Source: Acrasis kona (lineage: Eukaryota > Heterolobosea > Eutetramitea > Acrasida > Acrasidae). Taken from it: DNA of 64,000 nucleotides. Shown here one piece after another: positions 41,464 to 54,522 of the stretch. The stretch covers positions 1-64,000 of the forward strand of contig JAOPGA020000708.1 of assembly GCA_026419775.2 (NCBI GenBank), in the 5' to 3' direction. A model generated the notes under the pieces. It had not been told where the DNA came from. It made no database searches and saw only the letters and a program-made list of their open reading frames with translations. A program made the position numbers and the translations under genes. The stretch's first letter is position 1, and each line of letters opens with the position of its first letter.

Positions 41464-42681
41464 ATGTGTGACATAAATGACAACGGTGTGGAAGAAGAAT
41501 GGGAAGATGATGTCGAGTGGTCAAATAAAGCTGAAATGGATGATTTAATTGCAAAGTCTAAACAGTGCAAGCAGTGGCCAAAATCACAAACAGCCCCAGA
41601 ACCGACAGTACCAGTGAGTGTTCTATTTCCAAACAGAAATTTTCCAGAAGGGCAGATATGTGATTACACCACATCTCGAAGAAATGATAAAGAAGCTCAA
41701 AGCAGAGAGGAGGAGTTCGAAAAGGAATTAGTTGATGCACGCAAAGCAGCGGAAGTACATCGTCAAGCTAGACAATGGACAAGATCATGGGTTAAGCCAG
41801 GAATGAACTTACAATACATTTGTGAAAGCATGGAAAATAAAGTTAGAGAGCTGTTACAATCAGATGGCCTAGAGGGAGGTTTAGCGTTTCCAACTGGATG
41901 CTCCATTAATGAAATTATAGCGCATTACACACCAAATCCTGGTGAAGAGAGAGTGTTGCAAGAAAACGACGTGTTAAAATTGGATCTTGGTGTTCATGTG
42001 AATGGAAGAATCATAGACAGCGCATTTACAATGTGCTTCAATCCAGTTTTCCAACCACTTCTTGATGCCGTAAGAGATTCTACAGAGGCTGGTGTCCGTA
42101 TCGCAGGAGTTGATGTACGAATATGTGAAATTGGCGAAGCAGTCCAGGAGGTGATGGAGTCAAGCGAAATTGAGATTGGAGGAACGACCAGTAGCATAAA
42201 ATGTGTTTCCGATCTCTGCGGTCACAACATTTGTCAATACAAGATTCATGGAAACAAGCGCGTTCCCATCATCAAAAACAATGTGAAAGAAAAGATGGAG
42301 GAAGGAGAATTCTTTGCCATTGAAACGTTTGGATCCACTGGACCCGGCTACTGCATGGATATGGATGGGTGCAGTCACTTTATGAGAAATTATGAGGCTC
42401 CTCCCAAGGTCGATCCTAGCGTCTTGAACAGAAGCGACCTCAAGGTTATCGACGTGATACAGCGTAACTTTGGAACGTTGGCGTTCTGTCCTCGTTATGT
42501 TGAGAGAATTGACTCGAATCTAAAATATCAAAAAACGATAAATAAACTTGTACACTTGGGCTTGTTGAACGACTATCCTCCGTTGACTGATGTTGATGGT
42601 TCTTTTACTTCTCAATTTGAGCACACCATCGCAATAAGACCAACTTGTAAGGAGGTATTGTCGAGAGGAGATGACTATTAA
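41464..42681 (+). CDS. METAP2: methionine aminopeptidase type 2
   Basis: 405 aa, single exon. The pita-bread fold is complete, with metal ligands Asp174, Asp185, His254, Glu287 and Glu386 and the substrate His154 in IIAHYTPN, which is also the fumagillin-reactive histidine of the human enzyme. The type-2 insertion is present between the H254 and E386 regions. Instead of the long Lys/Asp blocks of the animal protein, the first ~90 residues are moderately acidic, then Glu/Lys-rich. It removes initiator Met from nascent cytosolic proteins. It is convergent with RPP30, 84 nt apart. Confidence 0.95.
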   Translation: MCDINDNGVEEEWEDDVEWSNKAEMDDLIAKSKQCKQWPKSQTAPEPTVPVSVLFPNRNFPEGQICDYTTSRRNDKEAQSREEEFEKELVDARKAAEVHRQARQWTRSWVKPGMNLQYICESMENKVRELLQSDGLEGGLAFPTGCSINEIIAHYTPNPGEERVLQENDVLKLDLGVHVNGRIIDSAFTMCFNPVFQPLLDAVRDSTEAGVRIAGVDVRICEIGEAVQEVMESSEIEIGGTTSSIKCVSDLCGHNICQYKIHGNKRVPIIKNNVKEKMEEGEFFAIETFGSTGPGYCMDMDGCSHFMRNYEAPPKVDPSVLNRSDLKVIDVIQRNFGTLAFCPRYVERIDSNLKYQKTINKLVHLGLLNDYPPLTDVDGSFTSQFEHTIAIRPTCKEVLSRGDDY

Positions 42682-42765
42682 ATGATGATTGGAGTAGACA
42701 TTAGAATTATGCCGCAACATTTTGAACGCAAAATACTTTAATGTGCCCAAATAAACAATACTAAT

Positions 42766-43765
42766 TTATTTCTCATCCATCTTGTCACGACTTCTCTTGT
42801 TCCCGGAGGGTGTGGAGTCACTAACCTGTAAGACACCTTTCACTGTTCTCCTCTGCTCTCCGTGCAACAAGGACATGCGAACGTTATCGTCAATCATCTT
42901 CTTCCCAACAGAAAAGTCCACACCCAGTAAAGCAGGTAGATTGGCAACGTCGTGAGGAGATCGAAAGTGTGATTGATCACTAGATCCATTAGAGAGCACC
43001 ATATTTCTATTTTTCGTCAATCTCATCAGGTCCGTCATGCGAGATATAAAATCCGTAAAGTTTTTTCTCTCTTCGAAATGTTAACATTTTGATCAATAGT
43101 CGGTAGTACCCTTGAATGACTCGGAATAACTTATTTCAATTGCAACATCTCTCTTCATGAGCTCTTGAAGCCTCTTTGCTCCACTGTGTATTAAAGTCCT
43201 TTGTAGACCTCCTACAGCCGAGTCATATTGAAAGGAAATCATGTCAATGTTCATTTTCGAAGTGACGTTTTCTAATTGATTCATTGTTGTGGGGACGACT
43301 GCAATGATATCTACAGATCTGAACTTTTGCAAGTCAAAATTCTAAATGTATTAATCATGTGCCCGAGTTTTTGACATACTAGTCGTGAAAAAGATTCAAA
43401 ATCCTCCACAAACGTGAGTCGTTTATAAAATCTAAATTCCTTTGTTCTTTCGTTGTGGACGGTGAGGGGGCTAACGAAGCGAATGTTATCATTTTGTGCG
43501 CTCTTGTTGTACTGCAAGTAGAATTCGCTCCATTCACGCTCTAGTCTATTTGTCATGGCAGATAGCTTGTCGAAGCAAAGGTCCAGCTCAGAAATGTTAT
43601 TTTTTGATATCGATACATTCAACACAACACCATCCCATCCCACTAAACAAAATTAATAACAATCAGAAATATTGTTTTACGATTCTTTAGAAAACATGAT
43701 CTGTTCAAAATTTCGTTTGTATCATAACCATCCACAAGGATGGGCAGGTTGCACTCTATGAACAT
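42766..43765 (-). CDS. RPP30: RNase P / RNase MRP protein subunit RPP30 (Rpp1), four exons
   Basis: Exons 43681-43765, 43380-43642, 43110-43341 and 42766-43070 with introns of 38, 38 and 39 nt join to 295 codons (294 aa). The protein starts MFIECNLPILVDG and keeps the TIM-barrel order of RPP30: LGWDGVVLN, VDIIAVVPTT, DMISFQYD, IEISYSESF, then SNGSSDQSHFRSPHDVANL and RMSLLHGEQRRTVKGVL, which is the most conserved family block. It should bind the RNA of RNase P in tRNA 5'-end maturation and of MRP in rRNA processing. The C-terminus is short and basic. A 55-nt gap separates it from the stop of the GT48 gene. Confidence 0.9.
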
Positions 43766-43820
43766 GTTAAATAAATTGTAAAAGTTCTTGGTTGATCAAA
43801 AAAGCAATCTATTTATTATT

Positions 43821-46800
43821 TCAACTCATCACAAACATAACCTTCCTCTCAGCACTGTACAACGCACACGTCTTCGCATGCGCAGTGCTACTCAAAGTAC
43901 CCTTCAATCTTTTAGCATCCTTCACCATTTGACTGCACTGCTTGTACAGCTCCTGTAGTTCCTGGTCATTACTTATCCAACCATACAACAAGGTGCACAT
44001 CTCGTTCACAAAAGTGTTTCTGTTCAAAACAGTCTTTTGATTTCTCCTGATATCCATCGGCGCATCATCATACATGCTCAACAATTTGTCATCGTCAGCA
44101 ATCAATCGGAAATGAGATTTTACAAATTCATCAGAGTGTTGCCTGTCCTTAGGAACAGTCAATATGCTAACTCTGCGTTTGATGTAATGACTCTTTTGAA
44201 TGGCATCCTTTGCAAGGTTCCTCTTGGGCATGGGTTCGGACAAGGGTCGACCCTTTAGTATGCCCTTTGTTTTTGAGGTGGGCGAGTCGTTGGGTGGCAA
44301 CATGAATCTACCAGTCACGGTGATGGCCTGAATCAACGATGCCTCGCACAAGGTGATGCTTTGAATGGCTTCTGCATTCTTGTGTTGACATCCAGGACAT
44401 CTCTCCGAATGATTTTGTAGTAAGTGAGTGATGGATTGGCTGATGGCCAAATAGTGATCCCTGGCACTCAACAGTAAATTTCTAGCGATGATGACCGATT
44501 GCAATAACATGTCGGCACAAATCTGCGCCACTTCTTTGGTCATTGTTAATCTTCTCACGCTAGATGCCTCCACTGGTTCGAACATGATGCGATTAAAGTG
44601 CAGCATGTGATTCTTGTACATGAAGCTGCATGCTTGTTTGATATAGTCTAATGCTTCGAATACCACAGCATCATTCAGATTGTTGATGACGGGAACAGAT
44701 GAAGGTGCCTCTGGTGATTTTCCGTCGTGAGCTATCATTTCCAAGCTAGATTCATCGGACGAGACCTGTTGTGGTGGTGATAGAGTATCGTCATCCACAC
44801 TTGCGAGGGGCATAGCGCCTCTAGTGATGGCCTCTTTTTGTAATTTGGAGAAGGTGTGAGCATAATAAGATGGTCTGTTGCTGATTGCAATCTTGTTCTT
44901 CTCTAATTGTTGACGCCTCAATAATTTGATGGCCTGTTCGGTGGCCTCTATTGAATTCAATCGAAATAGTACCACATAGCGATACAAGTCGATATCCTGT
45001 GCCACCTTCTCCAGTGCATGATTGGAGCATATCGACGATGCCACTTGTACAGTTCTCTTGGGGAATTTATCAATTTCAATCAACAACGAATCCATTTGTT
45101 CAGATACTTCCACCGATTGGGATATGGTTGCAGGGACAGTGTATTTGGATAGCACAGCACGACACTTTTCTACTTGTTCTGGATCTGGAGGTGGTAGGTC
45201 GTGCTCTTGAGGACCATGATCAGGTACCAATAGATTACCAACATTGTTTCCTTTTGGTTTCTTATTGGTGGAGGATCGATTGTTGTTGGATGATGATTTG
45301 TTTGTTTTTTGTGCTGTGATTGGACTGTTCTTGTTCTTTGATTTGTTTCTGATGGGAGAGGGACTGTTGGTGGTTTTGTTTTGATTCTTCTTGATGGATT
45401 TGACGGTGGGACTGGTGGGTGATGGTGATTTATTCGATGAAGTGTTGTTGTCGCCACGTTCATCGTCGCTTGTTTTGTGGTCTTGTGGCGATGATTGTTG
45501 CTCTAATGTAGTAGAAGCATTCAACCTTGCACTCAACAATCCACTATTTTGTCCCATTTCATCATGGGGAATCAAATTCAATCCATTACCTCTTGGACTA
45601 ATCACGTAATCGTTGAGACTTTCATCCCTATCGATGATTTCATCATATTTGCCCTCTAATCCTTCTCTCATTAGAACGGCCAAATCTGCTCTGTGCTTCT
45701 TCTTTGGAGGTGGTGGTACTTGTGGTTGATCAGTAGCGTTGGTGATGATTGGTTCCGATGTATCCACGACCTCTATTTCTGGTGTAGATGACGATGGTTG
45801 AGGAGCGGGTGATAATGCCTTCATCATGGAATCATAATCCATTTGGAATTTATTCTCCATGACCAACGCATTCAATGGTTGATTGATTCTTGCGCTCTTT
45901 CTATTCTCTCTTCTTCTCTTGTTAGCTACATCTGTGCTCTTTTGTAACTTTTCCAACACGCGATTGCGTTGTTTCTCCATCATGATCTTCTTCTCCTCCT
46001 TGATGCGCTGTGCGACCTCTGCTTCTGTTTCTCTCTTCTTCTTCTTGACTGGTTTCTGTGCCTTGTCTATATTGTCCATGCGTACGTTGATGGTCTTACG
46101 TTCGTAACTACTCCTGTACATTTGTTCGTAATCTGGTGGTGAACTGGTGGGTATCACCATGTAGATCAAGTAGATCACGTAGCTAATGTATTTACAAAAG
46201 GTGAGCAATCCAAACATGATGAGCTGCTCCACTAACATGAGGATGCGTGCCCAAAACTTTGGTAGCTTGTGCAAGTAGTATAGGATTCGTTGCCACAGCG
46301 TGACTCGAATACTAAACACGCTCTTGACTTCAATCTTGTCGCTCACGAAGCGATCCACCAATTTGTTCTTGAGTCGATGCTTTCGTTCGTTAAAATCATC
46401 AACGTTGTGTTGATGCTCGCTCACACTGTTACGAGTGCTGTTCATCACTGCGTGTGGTGGACCCGATGCCATCAATTCCAACTGATCTGCTGCAATGCTC
46501 ATGTGATGGTTCATATCTGCTGAACTGCTCATTTTTCTGTCCATGGTAAAATCCAAATCCAATTCCACCCGTGATAAACTACCGGTTTGATTCACGGAGT
46601 GATCGTACTCTAGAATCAATTGTCTACGATAGTAATTATTGTAGATGAGATGAGCTAATCGACGCAAACTACATCTCCTCCTCATCCACGTCTTGATGAT
46701 CCAAATATCCTCGCTGTGCAACACCACCCACGTTCTGTAAGCAACATCATAACCAAAACTACCAATGTTGTACATGAAGGGGGCAAAGATCATGATGAAC

Positions 46801-49800
46801 ATGATGAACAAGTGGAACATGTTGTATTGGAATCCAATATCGGTGAAGAGAGTGGATACTTCCAAGAACAAGAGAAGCGCTGCGATGAAAAAGTTTGTGG
46901 TCTTGTAAGTGGAATATAGGTCCAGAATGTTCTTGTGCGCGATGGCATCATAGATGGCATCACCAGCGTCAACGCCATACCGACTAGTAGTCTTCGCTGC
47001 AGTCTTTTTGATTCCGGAGGCATTATTTCTATATAGATGCAGATCAGAGATATCTCCCTCCTCTTCATTCTCTTGATCCACGTCGTCATCATCTTGTTCG
47101 TCTTGGTCATCATCGACGAGATCCAAATACACATCATCTTGATCATCAATTTCTTGTCCTTGATCAAGGTAATTAGCAGAGAGAGCATAATGGAAATAAA
47201 AGGCAATGTTTCCAATTTGGAATATTTCATAAATAATCATAAAGAGGAATGATTTAATGTAGTTGTAGGTGCCCATGATGATGCCATCTTCATGAAGGAT
47301 TTGGAACAATCCATGCAAATCTATAAACACAAAGAATGTAATCAAGGAGATGCAAACCATTTGATGACGAGAATCAACCATCATGCTGTCCATGACTGGA
47401 CCCAACAAGGGCGCTTCTTCATCAAAGGTTATGATTTGAAGAATGTTCATCAACAGCATGATCAAATTGCGTAAAAAGTATAAAATAACGGTGACAATTA
47501 AAACATTGATGCATGAGAAGCTCTTGTTTAGAATTCTAAAACAAAACAAGAGCTTTTCGGACATGGTGAAGCGATAACTCTTCATGATCCAATCAGCATA
47601 CCTGCTGCATGCAAATTGAGCGCTACCTGATGATATGACCCTCATTGCCTTGGTGCTCAACAACATGCAAACATCAGTGGCCTTTGATAGTTCAAAATAC
47701 TCAATGTGTTTGGTGATACCTCCCCTTAGAATGGTATCGACGCCGCTGAACAAATCCTCACAAGAATAACTAAGCTTTGAAGTGCCAATTGCAAACATCA
47801 TCCATTGTCCACGAATGAAATCAGGCGTTCCAAAGAACATTCTATTGTTGATAAACTGTTGTGCCCTCAAGTACATGGTGGACATGATGCGATGATGAAT
47901 GGCTGCAGCAAAAGAAGTATTGCTCCAATCCTTCATGTAGGATTGACTAGGGCAACTAATGATTTGTAGTTTGTTGTCACGATCAAATTCGTGCATTACA
48001 TTCGGAATGAATAAACTTTGACACAGAGTCATGTCTTGGTCGACATCTGCAACCGAACAAACACTTCCATCAAAGAATTGAGACATGAAGGCCAAATTAC
48101 CTGCTCTGTCATTATTGGATACATTTGTATAGATTCCGTGATTCTTTATTCTACACATGACGTTCATGCCATCAATATCCTTACGCCACTGCTGTAGTAC
48201 GCTAGAATAGGTTAGATGATTGTATTCCTCATCCTCACCATCATCAACATTTGGCTGTTCGCCATTCTTTGTAATATCAAAGTCATATTCTTGATCAAAA
48301 TCATCGTCATCTGGGAATAAACTGTGACTGATGCTTGGTCTACTTCTAAGAGCAGCAATCAAATCTTGATTATTTCTAACACCATCAGTGTTACTCACGC
48401 CACCACTCATGCTCTTCGTTTCGTAATTAGTGGAGTGGGATTGAATATAAGCAAGCTTTAACACACCATACTCATCTTGTTTACATAGTTTGATTAGACC
48501 AGAAGTATATTCTTCGTAGGCCAATTTATTCTTCTTTTTTAATTCATTACTCAGAGAATCATGATTCGTTCTCTTGTCCCACAACCTCTCATCGTACAAT
48601 TGAGATCCAATTACGAATGAGAATTTGGCCTTTATGAAATCTAATCTTTGTTTTTCGTCTAGTTCTGGCTTTTGTACCTGTAATAACAAATCAATGGCCT
48701 GAGCAATCTTCAAGAAACCTCTTGTGGTCTTGTGTATGGAGCGATATCGACTGGATGCCCATGCGCAGATGCGTTCTTTGATGTAATCAGAGGTCATGTG
48801 TCTTCTTATTTGATGCCCAGAGATATCGATACCCGCTAATACTTTGCTTTCAATATAGTCGATTGCGTTTCTGAGACGACTGCCTACAGGGAATTCCTTA
48901 TCCTTCCAATTGTGCCAGCTGTTTTGATGTTTGATGATTAATTCGCGCAAAAAGCTGTGCTTCAGTGTTGGTGGGCTTTACTATTTCCTTCCATGTATAT
49001 GTAATTCTATCCTGCACAACAGGGGTCATCACAACCAACCTCTTCATATCCAATACACCATTCAGACCAAATGGAACATTATCGTACCACAAACTGTTCA
49101 TAAACGTATACAATTGATAACAAACAGTGTTATTGGATGGTTTCAAGGTGATATCTGGTCTCTTTAGTATCACAAATTGTGGATTTGCATCTTGTAGAGG
49201 AGAATTGTTGTGGCTAGAGTCGGAGTTACTCTCGCTACTATCGGAACCACCATCTTTCAATACATAGGACATTCTCAATTTCTCCTCTTTGGAGAGATGA
49301 TAGTTTTGGTAAAAATCCTCTAGTATGGCATTCCAGATCAAAGCCCAGCACCACTCAAGACGTCTACGCTGATCCAACGTAGAGTCATTAACAGCATTGC
49401 TATCGCACATAATCTTTCTTCTAAAGTGCAGATACATTGTATCAGGGTCCTCAAAGTAGTATTGGAACTTTCTCCAACTGGAAATTTTGTTGGGACCATT
49501 GTAAAGCGTAGATAAGAGACCAGCAACAGCACTCAATCCATTGAATACAACTGGAGTGAGAATATAAAACATTGTAATGGACACGATAAATATGGTGCTC
49601 ATCATGAAGCATACCATGATCATTTTTATTACTTCATACGGTATGGTGTAATTAAAGTCTTGTTGATCGCTGAATGAATAAGACAGGATATTATCTCCAA
49701 AATATGACACAAAGAACTGTGAAAAACTAGTGCCAGAGTTCAGAACTGTTGCCAGTAGCATGGAATACCCACAAGCTATGACTAGCATGTACAATGCCGT

Positions 49801-51562
49801 CACAAACACCAAACTCACAATGGCTTTGATGCTGAACAGTCTCTTGAATCCAGATGAAAACCAATGATGTGCTTTGTTCGATAATCCTGGTCTGGGTTGG
49901 TCTTCTCTTGAGGGTATGATGTTCTTGTATGGATTTTTTGAACTGGTTTGTTTGGTTCTCCTCATGCACATGAGTTTGAATAAAAAGTGAATAATAATCA
50001 CCAAGGCGAATATTATAGTTGTAATGTAGAAGGGATATTTAAAAAGATCCCATGTCTTGAGTATTGTGGCCATGTATGATAAAACAGAAAGGTAGATGCA
50101 AACACTGTAAACGTAGTGGAAGTGATCGAATCTCATGATAACAGTTGTATATCCTGAAATACCGACAAATCCTCCCGAACGATCAAAGTACGTTTTCCAT
50201 TGCTTTGCAAAGTTGGACTTTTGTTTGGTGATTTCTGGTTGTTCACTTTTCGTTACAAAAAATTGAAAATCCGTGCTTCGTTGATTGGATTATCCGAAGG
50301 AGGTCGGGATAATTTTCGTTCATTTGGAATACTCGTGGGAAGCTAGGCTCACCATCACCATTCAAGTAACATTCGACAAAACCAGAAGTCCAGCACAAAT
50401 CATTCAAATCGTCCCAATCGAAAAATTCTTCGGTTCTAAGATTATTGTCCTTATCGTAAAGTAATTCCATCAATTTGAACAAGAAATGAGATTCCTGCTT
50501 AATCAAACCGCCAACCGATGAGTTTCTACCCAATACTTTTATCGGACTACTTTCGTTCTGCCTTGGCGCATCTTTGGTCTCATCTTGTGGTTCTATCTGA
50601 CCGACGTGAATTTTGTTGTTTCTGGGAGTCAAAGACTCAGGAGGGCTTTCAACGTTTTCAATAAATAGTGGGAAATCTAATTGTGGAGAAATGCTTTCTG
50701 CCTCATTAGGTCTTCTAGTCGATGGACTAATATCAATCTTTATGTTGTTGTCTGCAGAGTAAACTTTACTCAAATCAAAGCTGTCCTCGTCTGCAAAGAA
50801 CTCATTCAAATCTCCCACCCTCGACAACCTTCTATCGCGGTCGTCCGATAACATCTCGTCTTCTGGCGTCAAGCGTGGAGATCGAGGTGAATCTAGAGAT
50901 CCTACTCTTGCTGCAGTAGCGGTCGTATAGTTTGTATCCGTATCGAACATGTCTATTGGAGAGAAGGACATTCTCTTCGTAGATATCGGTTTAATTAGTT
51001 GAGGGTCGCTAATTTGTCTGATGCTTCTATCTTCTTCGGCTTTGTTTTCTTCAGCATTTTCTGCTAATACTTCTACATTTGTTTTTTGGTTTACTTTGAG
51101 TAGCCTTGATAATCTAGATCCCTTGTCCTTTGGCTTGGTCTCGCTTCTTACGTAAATGTGACTGTGAATTTTGGCTAGGTGGAAGAAGAGTAGACAGACA
51201 TTGGATTGACTCCTCAAAATGTCAATGGAACCAAATACCATGAACATTAAAAGTAGAGTTTTGATTTTCATTTGTATTGTGAGATCTTGATCGCAGAATG
51301 TGTTGTGCTGATTAGATTTCTCGCACCATTCATAATATGGCTTCATGGTGTTCATAAAAGCAGCTTCAATAGCCGTAGTTGTGTGCTGTTGAATATCGAC
51401 CTCGTCATTGGTATCTTGATAAAAGTCTAAAATGAGGAGTTTAACATGACTCCTTGCCTTCCAATCAATGTCTTTTTCAAATTTCCATTCCCTTGTGTCT
51501 ATGGAGTTGACAAAAGCTTTTATAGACTCCTGCTTTTCTCGGAGTCCGATGCCACCCTGCAT
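43821..51562 (-). CDS. GT48 1,3-beta-glucan (callose) synthase-like, one gene with two 1-nt frame breaks
   Basis: Three open frames (50243-51562, 48898-50136 extended upstream, 43821-48950) align in order to one GT48 protein of 2579 codons plus stop once two surplus bases are discounted (T-runs in the mRNA; plus-strand A-runs 50257-50262 and 48949-48953). Landmarks: the FKS1 domain-1 string DWDDLNDLCW; a multi-TM block; FMNSLWYDNVPFG..VLDMKRLVVMTPVV (start of the catalytic domain); WASSRYRSIHKTTRGFLK; YVLSNNDR-type region before DVDQDMTLCQSL (DMNQD equivalent); GGITKHIEYFELSK (callose-synthase TLR.GN.THHEY equivalent); another TM block. Unusual are an Asp-rich loop near 47080-47150 and a C-terminal region of well over 600 residues with no TM. 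It polymerises UDP-glucose at the plasma membrane, probably for cyst or spore walls. Confidence 0.85.
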
Positions 51563-52195
51563 AAACCTTAGCTGTTTGTCAGTTATTGAAGAATTTGGTT
51601 GTAAAAAATCCCGCTTATTTTATAGAGCATTGTAAGAGAAATGGCCGCTTTGTTGTTCACATCACGAATATGGCAGCGGTCACAAAAAACATGCTCATTT
51701 TTAAAAATGAAGATCATTTATACTCAAGGGGTATTATCCGTTCTATTTTCGTTCTTCAATTTATCTAGCAAGCAGACGTATAGTATATAATACACAAAAA
51801 CAGCGTTAAGAAGGTAATCAATTGTCACTCTATGACGAAACAAACACTTATAATAAGGGAAACTAGTTGAGGTTCAACCTTAAATTTTATCAGTAAAAAC
51901 GCTTTATTGTAGTTAAGCCAATACAATCAGTAGAATGACACTAAATAGCTGAATCAAATTCATAACTTTGTTACATAATTCCCACATTAGAATTTATTTG
52001 CTATCGAGTATAGTAGATGGAGCACCAGTTGTGAAAGAATCTTCACAATAACGCCTAAAGACAAGAATTGCACTATTGTAGGTATGCGACACTTATCCTT
52101 ACATTTCTAATCGAAAAAAACTAAAGAAGACGCGTTAATAGTAACCTCGCCTGAATCTGAGGAAGATGACAACAACGACTTGATTATGGTATCAC
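51563..52195. other. intergenic 5' flank of the GT48 gene, no gene seen
   Basis: About 630 nt with only a 60-codon ORF (51586-51768, plus) lacking a domain. It must carry the GT48 promoter. The base composition is AT-rich with no repeats or RNA genes apparent. Confidence 0.45.
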
Positions 52196-52720
52196 CTATT
52201 CAAGAGAAGTAGTCCAATACGTTGAGGTCAGAACTTTCATCAAAAACCTACTATAAACAAACGACTTATTTGTTTTTACAAATTTTAACTGAGTGGCTTT
52301 CCCAACAATACCTTCAATGCATCTCTTTGTTCTTGGTTGTTGAATCATAGTAGTACAGCCACTATGTATGCGCCTGTAATAATTGTTTAATTGTTGTCCG
52401 TTTTCCGTTGTCATTGTGTAAGGCAGTGTCACCTGCTTTAAACATGTGAGAAGATCTGACATTAGCGTAATTCCACCCACAGGAACAACGTTGAAATACT
52501 TAACCCAATGTTTTGGCAAATTGAGCAGTTCGCAGCTGCCTTCTTTGCCGGGTATGAACTGTAATGGTTATCGCGAGACACTACTCAGAGGGTTATTAGT
52601 GACGCGGCAAGACGGAGTATAATTCCATCTTCCAACAATCAAAGGTTGAGTGTTACCGATGAAAAGCAATTCTGCGCCTTCATTGGCCCAATCGACAGTT
52701 CTAATGTGTTTTTACTCTAA
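52196..52720 (-). pseudogene. decayed gene fragment of unknown family
   Basis: Reading right to left, coding-like sequence (WANEGAELLFIGN.., IVGRWNYTP) is broken by a TAA near 52575 and then resumes (LQFIPGKEGSCELLNLPKHWVKYFNVVPVGG in pieces) to a stop at 52196. A 32-nt GT-AG segment at about 52703-52734 precedes it, and further upstream stops are frequent. Amino-acid composition is gene-like, but the frame interruptions and absence of a start indicate a relic. No family recognised. Confidence 0.5.
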
Positions 52721-52881
52721 TCTGTTTCTTACCCGGGATTATTACCTATTGCGAAGGCCCTTGATACCTAATGACTTTGAACATTCGTAATATGTATGAT
52801 AAAGTCGCCATTAATGGTACGTGTTATTGTGTTAAACCCAACTGAAAGATTACTATAATTCTTCACAATCCTTTGTAAGAA

Positions 52882-54522
52882 ATGGGTGATTCCATCCGGC
52901 TTCTAATACACGTGGAATGTACAGACCTAACCAATTCAGACCTTCTTGCCAAACTATGTCCCCAAGCTATACTCTATACAGAAGATGTTGTGCTGAATCA
53001 GTGGGTTGAACTGGGACGCACAGAAATTATACAATACATCGACAATCCCAACCACAACCCGAAGTTTCAACAACCCATAAGACTTGATTGCAAGTTTGAG
53101 AGTAAGACTCCTTTAGAAGAGAATCGCTAACCATTCTTTTTAGAGCAGCAAAATCTGAAGCTTGCAATAATAGACGTGACGGACCACAGTTGTGATATTG
53201 TCAGAAACCAAAAATTTCTTGGCGAAACTCACTATACCTTAAAAGAACTAATAGATAACACAAGCAAGTCCAAGATTTTACGTTCACTGAAACACCCACT
53301 CGGGGGTGGTGAGAGAAGAGGAAACACGGTTATCTACGTCCATGAGGTAGAAAACAGTGCAGACGTGGTATATTTGGATTTGGGGGCAATAAATTTGGAC
53401 TCTAAAGACGAGGTTTTATTCATTGACAACACGCTACCGTTTCTTATTCTGTCTCGTCTAGAAAGAGATGGCACAGCAAGCCCCATTTATACCTCGGAGA
53501 CGAACAAGGGAGTACAAAGTGTAAACTTCAAACCTATCCAAGTTAGCATGCAAAAATTGTGCCTTGGGGATAGGTCTAAGAAATTCCGCATCGATTGTTA
53601 CGCGTACAAAAAGACATTATTACACGAACTAATAGGAGGACTCGAGACGTGCATAGATACTTTACAAAAAAACGCATTTGCAGCGAGTAGCTTATACCCT
53701 CTTATCAACGACCAATTAAAGGCCACAAATGGAAGCGACTACAAGAGCAGCGGATCGCTCCGCGTAAACAACATCATGATTGAAAAAAAATCCTCATTTT
53801 TGGATTACATTATTGGAGGAAGACTTTTAACGGTTTGTGTTGGCATTGACTTTTCAAATAAAGCACACAACTCTGCTCTTCATTCCCTTCGCTCCGAATC
53901 CGTTTATACAAAAGTCTTACACCAAGTAAAAAACTCAATTGACTGCTATACAGATCACAAATGTATGGCTTATGGCTTTGGTGCTCAACTTCCTAACCAT
54001 GAAAAAAGTAGCCAGTGTTTCCCGCTCAGCTATGACCTCAAATTGAGAGATGTTGAGGACATGTGTAGTGCATACGTAAAGACATTGACTAGTATCAAAC
54101 TGGGCGATCCTTGTAACTATTCTTCAGTGGTGGCAACCTTTGGTAGCTATGCGTCTAGTGTATCGAATGGTTATTGTGTCTTGGTTTTGATTACAATCGG
54201 AGTTTGTGATGATTACGAGGATTTGGTGCGAGTGATACATGAATTGAAGAATATCCCGCTATATATTAGCATTGTTAACGTGGGCGAGATTAATACAAGG
54301 CTCTTGGAACTCTCCAACCAATTCAAAAATGTAAAAGTTATTACATATGAAGATGATTGCCATACGGCGCTAGAGGATATTCCTACTGAATTTTTGAGGT
54401 TTGTGAATAAAAATAATATTATGCCTGATGTTGTGGCCCAAGAAAGTGAATCAGAGTTGTATGAGACTTTCTCAACATTCCGGCCTACATCAAAGAAGAT
54501 GGAGCTTCCTTATACACAATAA
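52882..54522 (+). CDS. copine (tandem C2 + vWA-like domain), two exons
   Basis: Exons 52882-53101 and 53144-54522 with a 42-nt intron join to 533 codons. Residues ~5-130 are a divergent C2A, ~135-260 a C2B, and ~275-500 the copine/vWA domain with SSFLDYIIGGRLLTVCVGIDFS and the spaced Ser/Asp metal-site residues. MAYGFGAQLP is the usual copine string. Copines bind phospholipid in a Ca2+-dependent way and act in membrane traffic, contractile vacuole and motility functions in amoebae. Several canonical Ca2+-binding Asp positions in C2A appear to be replaced, so Ca2+ dependence may rest on C2B. The N-terminus MGDSIRLLIHVECTDL starts directly in the first C2 strand. Confidence 0.85.

Noticed and set aside
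48955-48976. 22-nt intron in the GT48 gene
   Set aside because: Frame-compatible, but too short for this genome and removes residues that align to the GT48 consensus.
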